Shown: positions 8,447 to 17,179, counted from the stretch's first letter. The stretch: DNA of 64,000 bases from Pseudoxanthomonas sp. J31 (GCF_000510725.1 NZ_AZNZ01000001.1:248001-312000), one strand, 5' to 3'. A program made the numbers and translations. Notes: generated by a model not told the origin, from the sequence alone.

Positions 8447-9570
8447 GCCGGCGGCGACACCGTGGGTCGTGGCGGGGTGTCCACGAATACCCCGGCGGCG
8501 GTGATGGCTGCGGCAATCCGCTGCAGGGCGTGCACGCCGGCGGCGGTGCCGATGCCGCGCACGCAGGCGGCAACCACCACCCGCGCCGGATCCGGACGCG
8601 CCGGCGGATCGGCCGGCTGCATGGCGATGCCCAGGTCGCAGGTGCGCCGGTACTGGGTGCCGGTCTTGTGGGCGAAGGCGATGCCCGGCGGCAGGCCGGC
8701 GCGCAGGCGGCGGTGGCCGGTTTCCACCCGCAGCATCCGCTCCAGCAGCCAGCCGGTGGCCTCCGCGCCCAGGGCCTTGCCGTCGGCCAGGGTGGCGAGC
8801 ATGCGCCCGTAGTCGACCAGGGTCGCGCTATTGGCGCCGGTGGCGTAGTAGGCCTCGAACGCCGCGGCCAGGTCCGGTTGCCGCAGCTGTTCCGGCGGCA
8901 CGCCCAGCAGCGCGGCGAGCTTGCGTACCCGTGCCGGGCCGGCGGGGACGCGCTTGAGTGCCAGCAGGTCCTGCGCGTCCAGCCGCGCCGCGCCGGGATG
9001 GAACTGGCCGTAGGCCAGGCGGCGCACGTCGGCCAGGGTGGTGATGCGCAGGCGCGCGTCCACCAGTTCGGCCGCGACCCGGTTCACCGCGGCCAGGCCG
9101 ACGGTGCGGATCAGCACGTCGGTGGCGGTGTTGTCGCTGTGCACGATCATCTGCTCCAGCAGCCAGGACAGCGCCAGCGCCTCGCCGGGGCGGTGCCGGT
9201 TCGTGGCGCCGGCGCCGTCGACGAAGTCGTCGGCCCGCAACACCACCGGCGTGTCCAGCGCCAGCGTGCCGCGCTCGACCTCGCGCAGTACCGCGATCGC
9301 CACCGGCACCTTCACCCCGGAGGCCAGGTACCAGGGCTCGCCGGCGCGGTAGCCGTAGGACTCGTCGCGCTCCATGTGCAGCACGTAGACCCCGATCCCG
9401 GCGCCCTCGCCCAGCGCGGCCTCGATCGCGCGCAGCCTGGGCTCCAGTGCGGTGGACCAGGCCGGCACCGCGGCCTGGGTGGCGGGAGGCGCGGTCGGCG
9501 GCGCGGCGGCCGCCGGCGGCGGCAGCAGGGCGAGCAGGGCCAGCAGCAGGCAGCAGCGGCTAGCCCGCAT
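8437..9570 (-). CDS. Beta-lactamase-fold serine hydrolase, secreted paralogue
   Basis: A 377-residue paralogue of the downstream gene, with a plain signal peptide (MRASRCCLLLALLALLPP...AAAA). Active-site boxes are SGVK, SDN and KTG in the expected order, so the catalytic machinery of the fold looks intact. Both paralogues share a long segment between SDN and KTG (...YYA.G.NSATL..YGR.L..LA.G...) and lack an obvious ExxLN omega-loop motif. It overlaps its upstream neighbour (the acyltransferase) by 11 nt and its downstream paralogue by 10 nt, forming a tightly coupled three-gene unit. The function is unknown; envelope peptide or ester hydrolysis is an inference from fold and location. Confidence 0.82.
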   Translation of the reverse strand: MRASRCCLLLALLALLPPPAAAAPPTAPPATQAAVPAWSTALEPRLRAIEAALGEGAGIGVYVLHMERDESYGYRAGEPWYLASGVKVPVAIAVLREVERGTLALDTPVVLRADDFVDGAGATNRHRPGEALALSWLLEQMIVHSDNTATDVLIRTVGLAAVNRVAAELVDARLRITTLADVRRLAYGQFHPGAARLDAQDLLALKRVPAGPARVRKLAALLGVPPEQLRQPDLAAAFEAYYATGANSATLVDYGRMLATLADGKALGAEATGWLLERMLRVETGHRRLRAGLPPGIAFAHKTGTQYRRTCDLGIAMQPADPPARPDPARVVVAACVRGIGTAAGVHALQRIAAAITAAGVFVDTPPRPTVSPPAWP

Positions 9571-10726
9571 GCGCGGCTCCGCGCTGCCGCTCCCGCCACT
9601 GGCGCAGGCGCGCGCGCAGCGCCTGCCACAGCGCGATCCACGCCGCGGTCGCGACGACCAGGCCGCCGGACAGCAGCAGCGCGTGCTCGTAGGACACGGC
9701 CTGGTAATAGCCCAGCGTCCCGCGCAGCAGCAGGAAGATCACCGAGATGTGGACGATGAAGGCCATCAGCGAGTCGCTGCCGACCACCGCCAGCGGCCGC
9801 AGTGCGCGCGCCAGGAGGTTGCCGCCGGCCACGCTGAGGCCCAGCAGGACCAGGGCGCCGCCGACGCTGAACAGCGAGAACAGCAGGCCGGGCGGATGCT
9901 TGCCGTGGTTGCGGCCGATCTCCACCAGCACCGGGCGCAGCGGTTCGCCGGCCAGGTGTGCGAAGGCCGCCAGCAGCAGCAAGCCGGCCACCACGCTCCC
10001 GCCCGCCAGCAGCAGCCGGCTGCGGGCCTCCTGGTCCCAGCGCCGCAGCAGGCCGCCGAGCAGCAGTCCCAGCAGCACCAGCGGCAGGCGCGACAGCTGG
10101 CCCCAGGTGTACAGCTCGTGGTCTTCGACCAGCACCGCGCGCAGCGGCCGGCTGTCGAAGTCGACGTGGCCGGACACCCACCACCACAGCCCGCCCGCCA
10201 GCAGCGGGCTGGCCCAGCGCAGCCAGGCCGGGGTACGCGCCCACAGCGGCAGCAGCCAGGGGATCCACAGCAGGGCGATGGCGTAGAAGCCCAGGATCTC
10301 CACGAACGAGGGGAAGGACCGGTACAGCAGGGCGTCCACCACCGCGTCGCGGCCGCGGTCCCACAGCTCGACCACGGTCAGCAGCTTGTACCAGAACAGC
10401 ACCAGCAGGCCGCGCCGGACCAGGTGGTTGCGCCGCCCGGGCCAGTCCGGGGCGGCGGTCTTCGGCACGAAGGCCACGGCCAGGGCGATGCCGAAGACGA
10501 TGAAGAACAGCGAGGAGGAGAACTTGGTCAGGGCGTGGACCGGCACCTGGCCCCAGTCCGGGAAGTCGGCGTAGGGCATCAGCCCGTTGGTGCCGTGGGA
10601 AACGATCATCAGGCACACGGCCAGGCCGCGGGCCAGGTCGATCGAGCCGATCCGGCCACCGCGCACGGCCACGGCGGCCGGGACCGTCCCGGGCGCGGCC
10701 GTGGTCGCGAGGCTGTCAGCGGACAT
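9560..10726 (-). CDS. Membrane acyltransferase (acyltransferase-3/HGSNAT-like)
   Basis: A 388-residue polytopic membrane protein with the IDLARGLAVCLMIVSHGTNG signature at its first helix, where the His lies at the end of TM1 as in acyltransferase-3 and heparan-glucosaminide acetyltransferase-like families. About ten hydrophobic helices follow. Such proteins transfer acyl groups to envelope sugars or lipids; the acceptor is unknown. The start ATG at 10726 (MSADSLATT) is chosen over an upstream in-frame ATG because the preceding 45 codons are Pro/Ala-rich with no homologous features. The gene is coupled by an 11-nt overlap to the two serine hydrolases. Confidence 0.78.
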   Translation of the reverse strand: MSADSLATTAAPGTVPAAVAVRGGRIGSIDLARGLAVCLMIVSHGTNGLMPYADFPDWGQVPVHALTKFSSSLFFIVFGIALAVAFVPKTAAPDWPGRRNHLVRRGLLVLFWYKLLTVVELWDRGRDAVVDALLYRSFPSFVEILGFYAIALLWIPWLLPLWARTPAWLRWASPLLAGGLWWWVSGHVDFDSRPLRAVLVEDHELYTWGQLSRLPLVLLGLLLGGLLRRWDQEARSRLLLAGGSVVAGLLLLAAFAHLAGEPLRPVLVEIGRNHGKHPPGLLFSLFSVGGALVLLGLSVAGGNLLARALRPLAVVGSDSLMAFIVHISVIFLLLRGTLGYYQAVSYEHALLLSGGLVVATAAWIALWQALRARLRQWRERQRGAAHAG

Positions 10727-10932
10727 GCGCCCGATCCGCCGCGCAAGCGGGACGGCTGCCCGCGGCGGCGCGGATGGCAACGGGGGCGGCGGCGGGCCGG
10801 TCGGGGCGCCCGTCGCGGGCGTGGGTGGCCATGGGCGGGTTCCGGGCGCGGGGACGGCCATTGCAGCAATGCCGCCGTGAGGGCCCGATCAGGGATAGGG
10901 CTGCCCCGGTCGCGGGGGCGGCCGGGGCAGGG

Positions 10933-10952
10933 GCCGGTGCGGGGGCACCGGC
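10933..10952. terminator. Hairpin downstream of yqeY
   Basis: An 8-bp perfect stem (GCCGGTGC at 10933-10940, GCACCGGC at 10945-10952) with a GGGG loop lies 12 bp past the yqeY stop. There is no T-run; it is a candidate 3' end for the rpsU-yqeY transcript. Confidence 0.4.
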
Positions 10953-10963
10953 GGGGGGAGGGA

Positions 10964-11410
10964 TCAGCCGGCGAGGCGGCGCTTGACCAGGGCCGAGACC
11001 TGGCCCATGTCGGCCTGGCCGGCCAGCTGCGGCTTGAGCACGCCCATCAGCTTGCCCATGTCGGCCGGGCCGGCGGCGCCGGTCTGGGCGATGGCGGCGT
11101 CGATCGCCGCCAGGATCGCGGCCTCGTCCAGCTTGGCCGGCAGGTAGCGTTCGATCACCGCGATCTCGTTGCGCTCGACCGCGGCCAGGTCCTCGCGGCC
11201 GGCGGCCTCGTACTGGGACACCGAGTCGCGGCGCTGCTTGACCATCTTGTCCAGCACGCCGACCACCGCGGCATCGTCCAGCTGGATGCGCTCGTCGACT
11301 TCCTTCTGCTTGATCGCGGCGTTGATCAGCCGGATCACGGCCAGGGTTTCCTTGTCGCCGCCCTTCATGGCGGCCTTCATGTCGTCGGTCAGACGCTGCT
11401 TGAGGCTCAT
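10964..11410 (-). CDS. yqeY: GatB/YqeY domain protein
   Basis: A 148-residue YqeY-family protein, homologous to the C-terminal tail domain of the GatB amidotransferase subunit that contacts tRNA. Recognised by the N terminus MSLKQRLTDDMKAAMKGGDK followed by LAVIRLINAAIKQKEVD, and by the C-terminal MGKLMGVLKPQLAGQADM segment. The cellular role is not established; it may aid tRNA-dependent amidation. It lies 155 bp downstream of rpsU on the same strand, a conserved pairing, but an intrinsic terminator separates the two, so read-through or a separate promoter must supply its transcript. Confidence 0.95.
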   Translation of the reverse strand: MSLKQRLTDDMKAAMKGGDKETLAVIRLINAAIKQKEVDERIQLDDAAVVGVLDKMVKQRRDSVSQYEAAGREDLAAVERNEIAVIERYLPAKLDEAAILAAIDAAIAQTGAAGPADMGKLMGVLKPQLAGQADMGQVSALVKRRLAG

Positions 11411-11475
11411 CGCACACCTTCCAAGGTCACTAAATCAAAGCCGGACGGCCGCCCGGGGCGGTGCCGCGGCGAACA

Positions 11476-11507
11476 CAAAAAGCCGGCCACGCGACGGCGT
11501 GCCGGCT
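11476..11507 (-). terminator. Intrinsic terminator after rpsU
   Basis: On the minus strand AGCCGGC-ACGC pairs with GCGT-G-GCCGGCT (one bulged G), followed immediately by a run of five T. It lies 58 bp past the rpsU stop and should end or attenuate the rpsU transcript before yqeY. Confidence 0.85.
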
Positions 11508-11565
11508 TCGGTGCCCTGTACACCATGCGCCCGCGCACGGGCGGCATGGCGTCAGCAGCGCAGGC

Positions 11566-11781
11566 TCAGTACAGGCGCTGGCGCTTGGTGACGTCGCGCG
11601 ACATGCGACGCAGCTGGCGCTTCACCGCGGCAGCAGCCTTGCGCTTGCGCTCCTGGGTCGGCTTCTCGTAGTACTCGCGCTTGCGGGTTTCGGCCAGGAC
11701 ACCGGCCTTCTCGCAGGTGCGCTTGAAGCGACGCAGCGCAAACTCGAAGGGCTCGTTCTCGCGGACTTTGACGCTGGGCAT
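11566..11781 (-). CDS. rpsU: 30S ribosomal protein S21
   Basis: A 71-residue small-subunit ribosomal protein needed for efficient translation initiation. It starts [20 protein letters not shown] and has the Lys/Arg-rich C terminus typical of S21. The start ATG at 11781 is preceded by GGAGAT on the minus strand. It is divergent from tsaD, a common arrangement in gammaproteobacteria, and followed by its own intrinsic terminator. The longer frame that continues upstream across tsaD is antisense and not coding. Confidence 0.98.
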   Translation of the reverse strand: MPSVKVRENEPFEFALRRFKRTCEKAGVLAETRKREYYEKPTQERKRKAAAAVKRQLRRMSRDVTKRQRLY

Positions 11782-11913
11782 GGAATCTCCGGGACACAAA
11801 ATACCGGGTCGCGCCCGGTGAGCCGCGTATGATAGCCACCTCGCCGGCCGCGCTGCAAGTGCGCCGGTGCAGGCCGCGCCGCGGCCGCCCCCTTTCCCCC
11901 CGGAACTCCCCCC

Positions 11914-12948
11914 ATGCGTGTCCTTGGCATCGAAACCTCCTGCGACGAAACCGGCGTGGCCGTGTACGACACCGCCCCCGGCGCAGGCCTGCTCGCCCAT
12001 GCGGTCTACAGCCAGATCGCCCTGCACGCTGAATACGGCGGCGTGGTGCCGGAACTGGCCAGCCGCGACCACGTGCGCAAGCTGCTGCCGCTGGTGCGCC
12101 AGACCCTGGCCGAGGCCGGGCTGGCCCCGGCCGACCTGGACGGGGTGGCGTACACCGCCGGCCCCGGCCTGGTCGGCGCCCTGCTGGTCGGCGCCGGCAC
12201 CGCGCGGGCCCTGGCCTGGGCGCTGGACGTGCCGGCGGTGGCGGTGCACCACATGGAAGGCCACCTGCTGGCGCCGTTGATGGAGGACAACCCGCCGGCT
12301 CCGCCGTTCGTGGCCCTGCTGGTCTCCGGTGGCCATACCCAGCTGGTGGCGGTGGAGGCGATCGGCCGCTACCGCCTGCTCGGCGAGACCCTGGACGATG
12401 CCGCCGGCGAGGCCTTCGACAAGACCGCCAAGCTGATGGGCCTGCCGTACCCGGGCGGCCCGCAGCTGGCCGCGCTGGCCGAACGCGGCACGCCGGGTGC
12501 GTTCCGCTTCGCCCGGCCGATGACCGACCGCCCGGGACTGGATTTCTCCTTCAGCGGGCTGAAGACCCAGGTGCTGCTGGCCTGGCAGCAGTCCGACCAG
12601 TCGGAGCAGACCCGCGCCGACATCGCCCGCGGCTTCGAGGACGCGGTGGTCGACACCCTGGCGATCAAGTGCGGGCGCGCGCTGGATGCGGCCGGCAGCG
12701 ACACCCTGGTGATCGCCGGCGGCGTCGGCGCCAACAAGCGCCTGCGCGCCAGACTGCAGGAGATGTGCGCCCGGCGCGGCGGCCGCGCCTGCTTCCCGCG
12801 CCCGTCGCTGTGCACCGACAACGGCGCGATGATCGCCTTTGCCGGCGCGCTGCGCCTGGAGGCCGGCCAGCACGAGGACACGTCGGTGCGGGTCACGCCG
12901 CGATGGGACATGGCGACGCTGCCGCCGTTGGCGGCAGCGTCGCCGTGA
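11914..12948 (+). CDS. tsaD: tRNA t6A37 threonylcarbamoyltransferase TsaD
   Basis: Catalytic subunit of the TsaBDE complex that transfers the threonylcarbamoyl group onto A37 of ANN-decoding tRNAs. It is a 344-residue ASKHA-fold protein with all key motifs: [10 protein letters not shown] at the N terminus, the metal-binding HMEGH (H113 and H117), the SGGHT nucleotide loop, and CTDNGAMIA near the C terminus. TsaC, which makes the threonylcarbamoyl-AMP donor, is encoded about 30 kb away in this window (42567-43130). The stop codon lies inside the first base units of a repeat element that fills the gap to folB. Confidence 0.98.
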   Translation: MRVLGIETSCDETGVAVYDTAPGAGLLAHAVYSQIALHAEYGGVVPELASRDHVRKLLPLVRQTLAEAGLAPADLDGVAYTAGPGLVGALLVGAGTARALAWALDVPAVAVHHMEGHLLAPLMEDNPPAPPFVALLVSGGHTQLVAVEAIGRYRLLGETLDDAAGEAFDKTAKLMGLPYPGGPQLAALAERGTPGAFRFARPMTDRPGLDFSFSGLKTQVLLAWQQSDQSEQTRADIARGFEDAVVDTLAIKCGRALDAAGSDTLVIAGGVGANKRLRARLQEMCARRGGRACFPRPSLCTDNGAMIAFAGALRLEAGQHEDTSVRVTPRWDMATLPPLAAASP

Positions 12949-13053
12949 TTGGTGATTGGTAATTCGTGATTCAAAGGCGCAAAGCGAAGCGGCCGGCGCT
13001 GGCGTCGCGGCGACGACTGTTACCATCACACGAATCACGAATCACGAATCACC
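12945..13053 (+). repeat. Intergenic repeat element with inverted GTGATT-type arms, copy 1
   Basis: The left arm (12945-12972) is built of tandem GTGATTGG/GTGATTCG-like units; the right arm (13025-13053) carries the same units in inverted orientation (CGAATCAC repeated). A G+C-rich core of about 50 bp separates them. The arms are conspicuously A+T-richer than the surroundings. The left arm supplies the tsaD stop codon and the right arm ends 5 bp before the folB ATG. A second copy with the same architecture lies at 63186-63308. It looks like a REP/MITE-type non-coding element; the family name is not known to me. Confidence 0.75.
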
Positions 13054-13058
13054 GCCTC

Positions 13059-13424
13059 ATGGACAAAGTCTTCATCGAAGGCCTCGAGATCGAGGCGCTG
13101 ATCGGCATCTACGACTGGGAGCGGCGCATCCGCCAGACCCTGCGCTTCGACTTGGAGATGGCCTTCGACAACCGCGTGCCCGCGGCCAGCGACGACATCG
13201 CCGACACCCTCGACTACAAGGCGGTGAGCAAGCGCCTGATCGAGTACGTGGGCCAGTCCGGCTTCGGCCTGGTCGAGACCCTGGCCGAACGTTGCGTCGA
13301 ACTGGTCATCCGCGAGTTCGGCGTGCAGTGGGTGCGGTTGAAGCTGAGCAAGCCCGGTGCGGTGCGCGGTGCGCAGGCGGTGGGCGTGGTGATCGAGCGC
13401 AGTGCGCCGGCGAAGGAGTCGTAA
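13059..13424 (+). CDS. folB: Dihydroneopterin aldolase
   Basis: Converts 7,8-dihydroneopterin to 6-hydroxymethyl-dihydropterin in folate synthesis, the step before FolK (encoded at 18088-18597). It is a 121-residue protein of normal length, beginning MDKVFIEGLEIEALIGIYDW, with the conserved FDLEM and DTLDYKAV segments and a Lys in the KLSKPGAV motif. The start ATG at 13059 is fixed by homology; the in-frame extension upstream is translated repeat sequence. The repeat arm occupies the place where a ribosome-binding site would be expected, and no good Shine-Dalgarno is visible. Confidence 0.95.
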   Translation: MDKVFIEGLEIEALIGIYDWERRIRQTLRFDLEMAFDNRVPAASDDIADTLDYKAVSKRLIEYVGQSGFGLVETLAERCVELVIREFGVQWVRLKLSKPGAVRGAQAVGVVIERSAPAKES

Positions 13425-14732
13425 GTGGTGTGGGGTGTATCGACTGCGGGTGACTGGACCAGCCTGATCGGGCTGCATGGGGTGAGGGACCTGCTGGCGC
13501 CTTGGCCCTGGGCCTGGCCGGCCCTGCTGCTGGCGCTGCTGCTGGGCGCCGCGGCCATCGCGAACTTCGTCACCAAGCGCATCCTGCTGCGCGGCCTGCG
13601 CCGGTTGCTGGCGATGCTCGCCAGCCAGACCGGCAAGGCCGGGATCGCCGACATGCGGGTGATCCCGCGCCTGGCCAACGTGGTGCCGGCGATGGTGATC
13701 TCCTCCGGCATCGGCTGGATCCCCGACCTGCCTCCGGCGCTGGTCGCCTTCGTCCACGGCGCTTGCCAGGCCTGGGTGGTGCTGACCCTGGCGCTGGCGG
13801 TGTCGCATGCGCTGGACGCGGCCAACGAGCTGTACGAGCGCCGTCCCGACGCGCGCAACAAGCCGATCAAGGGCTACCTGCAGGTGGCCAAGATCGTGGT
13901 CTTCGCCCTGGCCGGCCTGTCGATCGTCGCCACCCTGGCCGGGGTGAAGCTGCTGCACCTGCTGACCGGCCTGGGCGCGGCCACCGCGGTGCTGATGCTG
14001 GTGTTCCAGGACACCCTGCTGTCGCTGGTGGCCAGCGTGCAGATCAGCGGCGACGGCCGCGTGCGCATCGGCGACTGGATCGAGATGCCCAGCCAGAACG
14101 CCGATGGCGACGTGATCGACATCGCCCTGCACACGGTCACGGTGCAGAACTGGGACAAGACCGTCACCACCATCCCGACCAAGAAGCTGATCAGCGAGTC
14201 GTTCAAGAACTGGCGCGGCATGCAGGAGGCGGGCGGGCGCCGGATCAAGCGCGCGCTGTACCTGGACCAGTCCAGTGTGCGCTTCCTGGAGCCGGAGGAG
14301 CGCCAGCGCCTTGGGCGCTTCGTGCTGCTGCGCGAGTACCTGGCGCAGAAGGAGCGCGAGCTGGCCGAGTGGAATGCCGGCCTGGGCGAGGACGGCCAGC
14401 TGCCGGTCAACGCCCGCCGCATCACCAACCTCGGCACCTTCCGCGCCTACGTGGAGCGCTACCTGCGCCGCCATCCCGGCGTGCACCAGGACATGACCCT
14501 GCTGGTGCGCCAGCTGCAGCCGGGTGCGGACGGCATCCCGCTGGAGATCTACTGCTTCACCAACGACACCCGCTGGGCGGTGTACGAGGGCATCCAGTCG
14601 GACATCTTCGACCACCTGCTGGCGATCCTGCCGGAGTTCGGCCTGCGCGTGTTCCAGCAGCCCGGGGGCGCCGATTTCCGCGCCCTGCTGGCCGAACGGG
14701 GCGGCCAGGGCCCGCTCGCCCCGGCCTCTTGA
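13425..14732 (+). CDS. MscS-like mechanosensitive ion channel (YbdG/MscM type)
   Basis: A 435-residue inner-membrane protein with several N-terminal helices and the MscS pore/beta domain (GVKLLHLLTGLGAATAVLMLVFQDTLLSLVASVQI, then GDWIEMPSQNADGDVIDIALHTVTVQNWD). The long C-terminal soluble region with RITNLGTFRAYVERYLRRHP matches the YbdG/MscM subgroup, which releases solutes on mild osmotic downshock. The start is one of two consecutive GTG codons (13425 or 13428) immediately after the folB stop, so translation is probably coupled to folB; the exact start is uncertain. Confidence 0.9.
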   Translation: MVWGVSTAGDWTSLIGLHGVRDLLAPWPWAWPALLLALLLGAAAIANFVTKRILLRGLRRLLAMLASQTGKAGIADMRVIPRLANVVPAMVISSGIGWIPDLPPALVAFVHGACQAWVVLTLALAVSHALDAANELYERRPDARNKPIKGYLQVAKIVVFALAGLSIVATLAGVKLLHLLTGLGAATAVLMLVFQDTLLSLVASVQISGDGRVRIGDWIEMPSQNADGDVIDIALHTVTVQNWDKTVTTIPTKKLISESFKNWRGMQEAGGRRIKRALYLDQSSVRFLEPEERQRLGRFVLLREYLAQKERELAEWNAGLGEDGQLPVNARRITNLGTFRAYVERYLRRHPGVHQDMTLLVRQLQPGADGIPLEIYCFTNDTRWAVYEGIQSDIFDHLLAILPEFGLRVFQQPGGADFRALLAERGGQGPLAPAS

Positions 14733-14804
14733 CGGCCGCCCGCCGGCGTTGCATGTTGCGGTGCAACAACCGGCGCGGGGCCGCCGGGAGGCCGGGCGGG
14801 TGCG

Positions 14805-16250
14805 ATGGACTGGACGAAGTACCGGACGCCTTCGTATGACGAGCTGATCGGGCCGGACGGCCGGCCACGCCCGGCCGCGCGCCCGCTGGTGGAATACCTG
14901 TCCGGGCTCTCCGACCAGGAGCTGGCCGAGCGCCAGCTGGCGGCCGACGTCGCCGCCCGGGTCATGGGCATCACCTTCACCGTCTACAGCGACGGCCGCA
15001 ACGTCGACCGCACCCTGCCGTTCGACCTGATCCCGCGCATCATCGACCGCCGCGAGTGGCAGCGCACCGAGGCGGGGCTGGTCCAGCGCATGCGCGCGCT
15101 CAACCTGTTCATCGCCGACATCTACGGCGAACAGCGCATCGTTTGCGACAAGGTGTTCCCGGCCGCGCTGCTGGAGCGCTCGGTCAACTTCCGCCCGCAG
15201 TGCGTGGGCGTGCGCCCGCCGCTGGACGTGTGGGCGCACGTCTGCGGCTCGGACCTGGTGCGCGACGCCGACGGCACCCTGTACGCGCTGGAGGACAACC
15301 TGCGCATCCCCTCCGGGGTGTCGTACATGCTCGAGAACCGCATGGTCGCCAAGCGCGTGTTCCCGGAGCTGTTCGAGACCAGCGCGATCCTGCCGGTGGA
15401 CGACTACACCGCGCAGCTGTACGACACCCTGGCCGCGCTGTCGCCGCGCCCGGGCGACACCCCGGTGATCGTGCTGCTGACCCCGGGGGTGTTCAACAGC
15501 GCCTACTTCGAGCACGCCTACCTGGCCCAGGCCATGGGCATCGAGCTGGTCGAGGGCAGCGACCTGTTCGTGGCCGACGACGACTGCACCTACATGCGCA
15601 CGGTCGACGGCCCGCAGCGGGTGGACGTGGTCTACCGCCGGGTCGACGACCTGTTCCTGGACCCGGAGGTGTTCCACCCGGACTCGCTGCTGGGCGTGCC
15701 GGGGCTGATCCGCAGCTGGCGCGCCGGCAAGGTCGCGCTGGCCAACGCGCCCGGCGCCGGCGTGGCCGACGACAAGGTCGTGTTCGCCTACGTGCCGACG
15801 ATGATCCGCTACTACCTGGGCGAGGAGCCGATCCTGCCCAACGTGCCCAGCTACCTGTGCCACGACGCCGACGACCGCCGCTACGTGCTCGAGCACCTTG
15901 GCGAACTGGTGGTGAAGCCGGCCAACGAGTCCGGCGGCTACGGCATGCTGATCGGCCCGCGCGCCAGCAGCAGGGAACGCGAGAAGTTCCGCGCCCTGAT
16001 CGAGGCCGACCCGCGCAACTACATGGCCCAGCCCACGCTGTCGCTGTCCACCGCGCCGATCATCGGTCCCGGCGGGCCGGTGCCGCGGCACATCGACCTG
16101 CGGCCGTTCATCCTCTCCCGCGGCGATACCTACGTGACCACCGGTGGCCTCACCCGGGTGGCGATGGCCGAGGGCTCGCTGGTGGTCAATTCCTCCCAGG
16201 GCGGCGGCGCCAAGGACACCTGGGTGGTGGACCTGGAGGAGACCGCCTGA
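14805..16250 (+). CDS. Circularly permuted ATP-grasp protein (DUF404/DUF407)
   Basis: A 481-residue protein of the circularly permuted ATP-grasp type 2 family. Recognised by ARVMGITFTVYSDGR, the ALEDNLRIPSGVSYMLENR core, and VKPANESGGYGMLIG with ILSRGDTYVTTGGLTRVA near the end. ATP-grasp enzymes ligate a carboxylate to an amine or thiol through an acyl-phosphate, so it probably forms a peptide-like bond; the substrate is unknown. Members regularly occur beside an alpha-E protein, an Anbu-type peptidase and often a transglutaminase-like protein. Here the next gene overlaps by 1 nt (TGATG). The start ATG at 14805 gives the usual MDWTKY.TPSYDEL N terminus. Confidence 0.92.
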   Translation: MDWTKYRTPSYDELIGPDGRPRPAARPLVEYLSGLSDQELAERQLAADVAARVMGITFTVYSDGRNVDRTLPFDLIPRIIDRREWQRTEAGLVQRMRALNLFIADIYGEQRIVCDKVFPAALLERSVNFRPQCVGVRPPLDVWAHVCGSDLVRDADGTLYALEDNLRIPSGVSYMLENRMVAKRVFPELFETSAILPVDDYTAQLYDTLAALSPRPGDTPVIVLLTPGVFNSAYFEHAYLAQAMGIELVEGSDLFVADDDCTYMRTVDGPQRVDVVYRRVDDLFLDPEVFHPDSLLGVPGLIRSWRAGKVALANAPGAGVADDKVVFAYVPTMIRYYLGEEPILPNVPSYLCHDADDRRYVLEHLGELVVKPANESGGYGMLIGPRASSREREKFRALIEADPRNYMAQPTLSLSTAPIIGPGGPVPRHIDLRPFILSRGDTYVTTGGLTRVAMAEGSLVVNSSQGGGAKDTWVVDLEETA

Positions 16251-17179
16251 TGCTCTCGCGCGTCGCCAGCCAGCTGTACTGGTTCAGCCGCTACCTGCGC
16301 CGCGCCGAGAACACCGCGCGGCTGGTGGGCGTGGGCAGCCTGCTGCAGCTGGACCTGCCGCGCTCGGTGCGCTTCACCTGGCGGCCGATGATCGCCACGG
16401 TCGGCGCCGAGGAGCTGTTCCTGGGCGTGCATCCGGAGCCGGACGAGGCCGATGTGCTGGACTTCCTGCTGCTGGACGCGCGCAACCCGTCCTCGCTGCG
16501 CAGTTCGGTGGCGCAGGCGCGCGAGATCCTGCGCAGCATCCGCGACGCGCTGCCGCAGGAGGTGTGGGAGGCGGTCAACGACCTGCACCTGTACCTGGAC
16601 GCCGACGGCCCGCGGGTGCTCACCCGCCGCTACCGCATGGACTTCATCGGCCGCATCACCGACGGCTGCCTCAAGGTCTCCGGCCTGCTGCAGGCCAACG
16701 TCAGCCGCGACATGGGCTTCCACTTCCTGCGCCTGGGCACGGCGATCGAGCAGGCGGACATGACCACCCGGATCATCGACGCCGGCGCCTCCGGCCTGGT
16801 GCGGCCGCGCCACGAGGACGACCTGGAGGCCTGGCGCAACATGCAGTGGATGGCGGTGCTGCGCGCGCTGGCGGCGTACCAGATGTACCGACGCCACCTG
16901 CGCCAGCGGGTCACCGCCGCCCACGCCCTGCGCTTCCTGCTGCATGACAACGAGTTCCCGCGCAGCGTGCAGTTCTGCCTGGGGCGGCTGCACCGGATCC
17001 TGCCGGCGCTGCCGCCGCGGCCGCCGGTGGACCGCGCCCTCAACCGGGTCACCGGGCTGGTGCGCCAGGCCGACCCGGCGCTGCTGGCCGCAGGCGACCC
17101 GGCCGGCTTCATGGACGAGGCGCAGGTGCTGCTTGGGCGCCTGCACGAGGCCATCGCCGAGGGCTATTTCGCCGGCTGA
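16250..17179 (+). CDS. Alpha-E domain protein (DUF403)
   Basis: A 309-residue, largely alpha-helical protein with the alpha-E signature MLSRVASQLYWFSRYLRRAE at its N terminus and repeated helical segments such as NVSRDMGFHFLRLGTAIEQA. Its biochemical role is unknown; it almost always accompanies the circularly permuted ATP-grasp protein encoded immediately upstream, sharing a TGATG stop/start overlap. This points to an obligate partner, perhaps presenting a substrate. The start at 16250 is fixed by that overlap and by the conserved N terminus. Confidence 0.92.
   Translation: MLSRVASQLYWFSRYLRRAENTARLVGVGSLLQLDLPRSVRFTWRPMIATVGAEELFLGVHPEPDEADVLDFLLLDARNPSSLRSSVAQAREILRSIRDALPQEVWEAVNDLHLYLDADGPRVLTRRYRMDFIGRITDGCLKVSGLLQANVSRDMGFHFLRLGTAIEQADMTTRIIDAGASGLVRPRHEDDLEAWRNMQWMAVLRALAAYQMYRRHLRQRVTAAHALRFLLHDNEFPRSVQFCLGRLHRILPALPPRPPVDRALNRVTGLVRQADPALLAAGDPAGFMDEAQVLLGRLHEAIAEGYFAG

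Noticed and set aside
7346-9570. The two beta-lactamase-fold genes as antibiotic-resistance genes
   Set aside because: Both have the Ser-x-x-Lys, SDN-like and KTG boxes but no clear Glu166 motif, and their coupling to an acyltransferase points to an envelope role.
13035-16091. A minus-strand open frame of over 1000 codons opposite the MscS-like and ATP-grasp genes
   Set aside because: It is antisense to well-supported genes, is dominated by Gln/His/Arg/Ala, and has no recognisable domain. Long antisense frames are expected at this G+C content.
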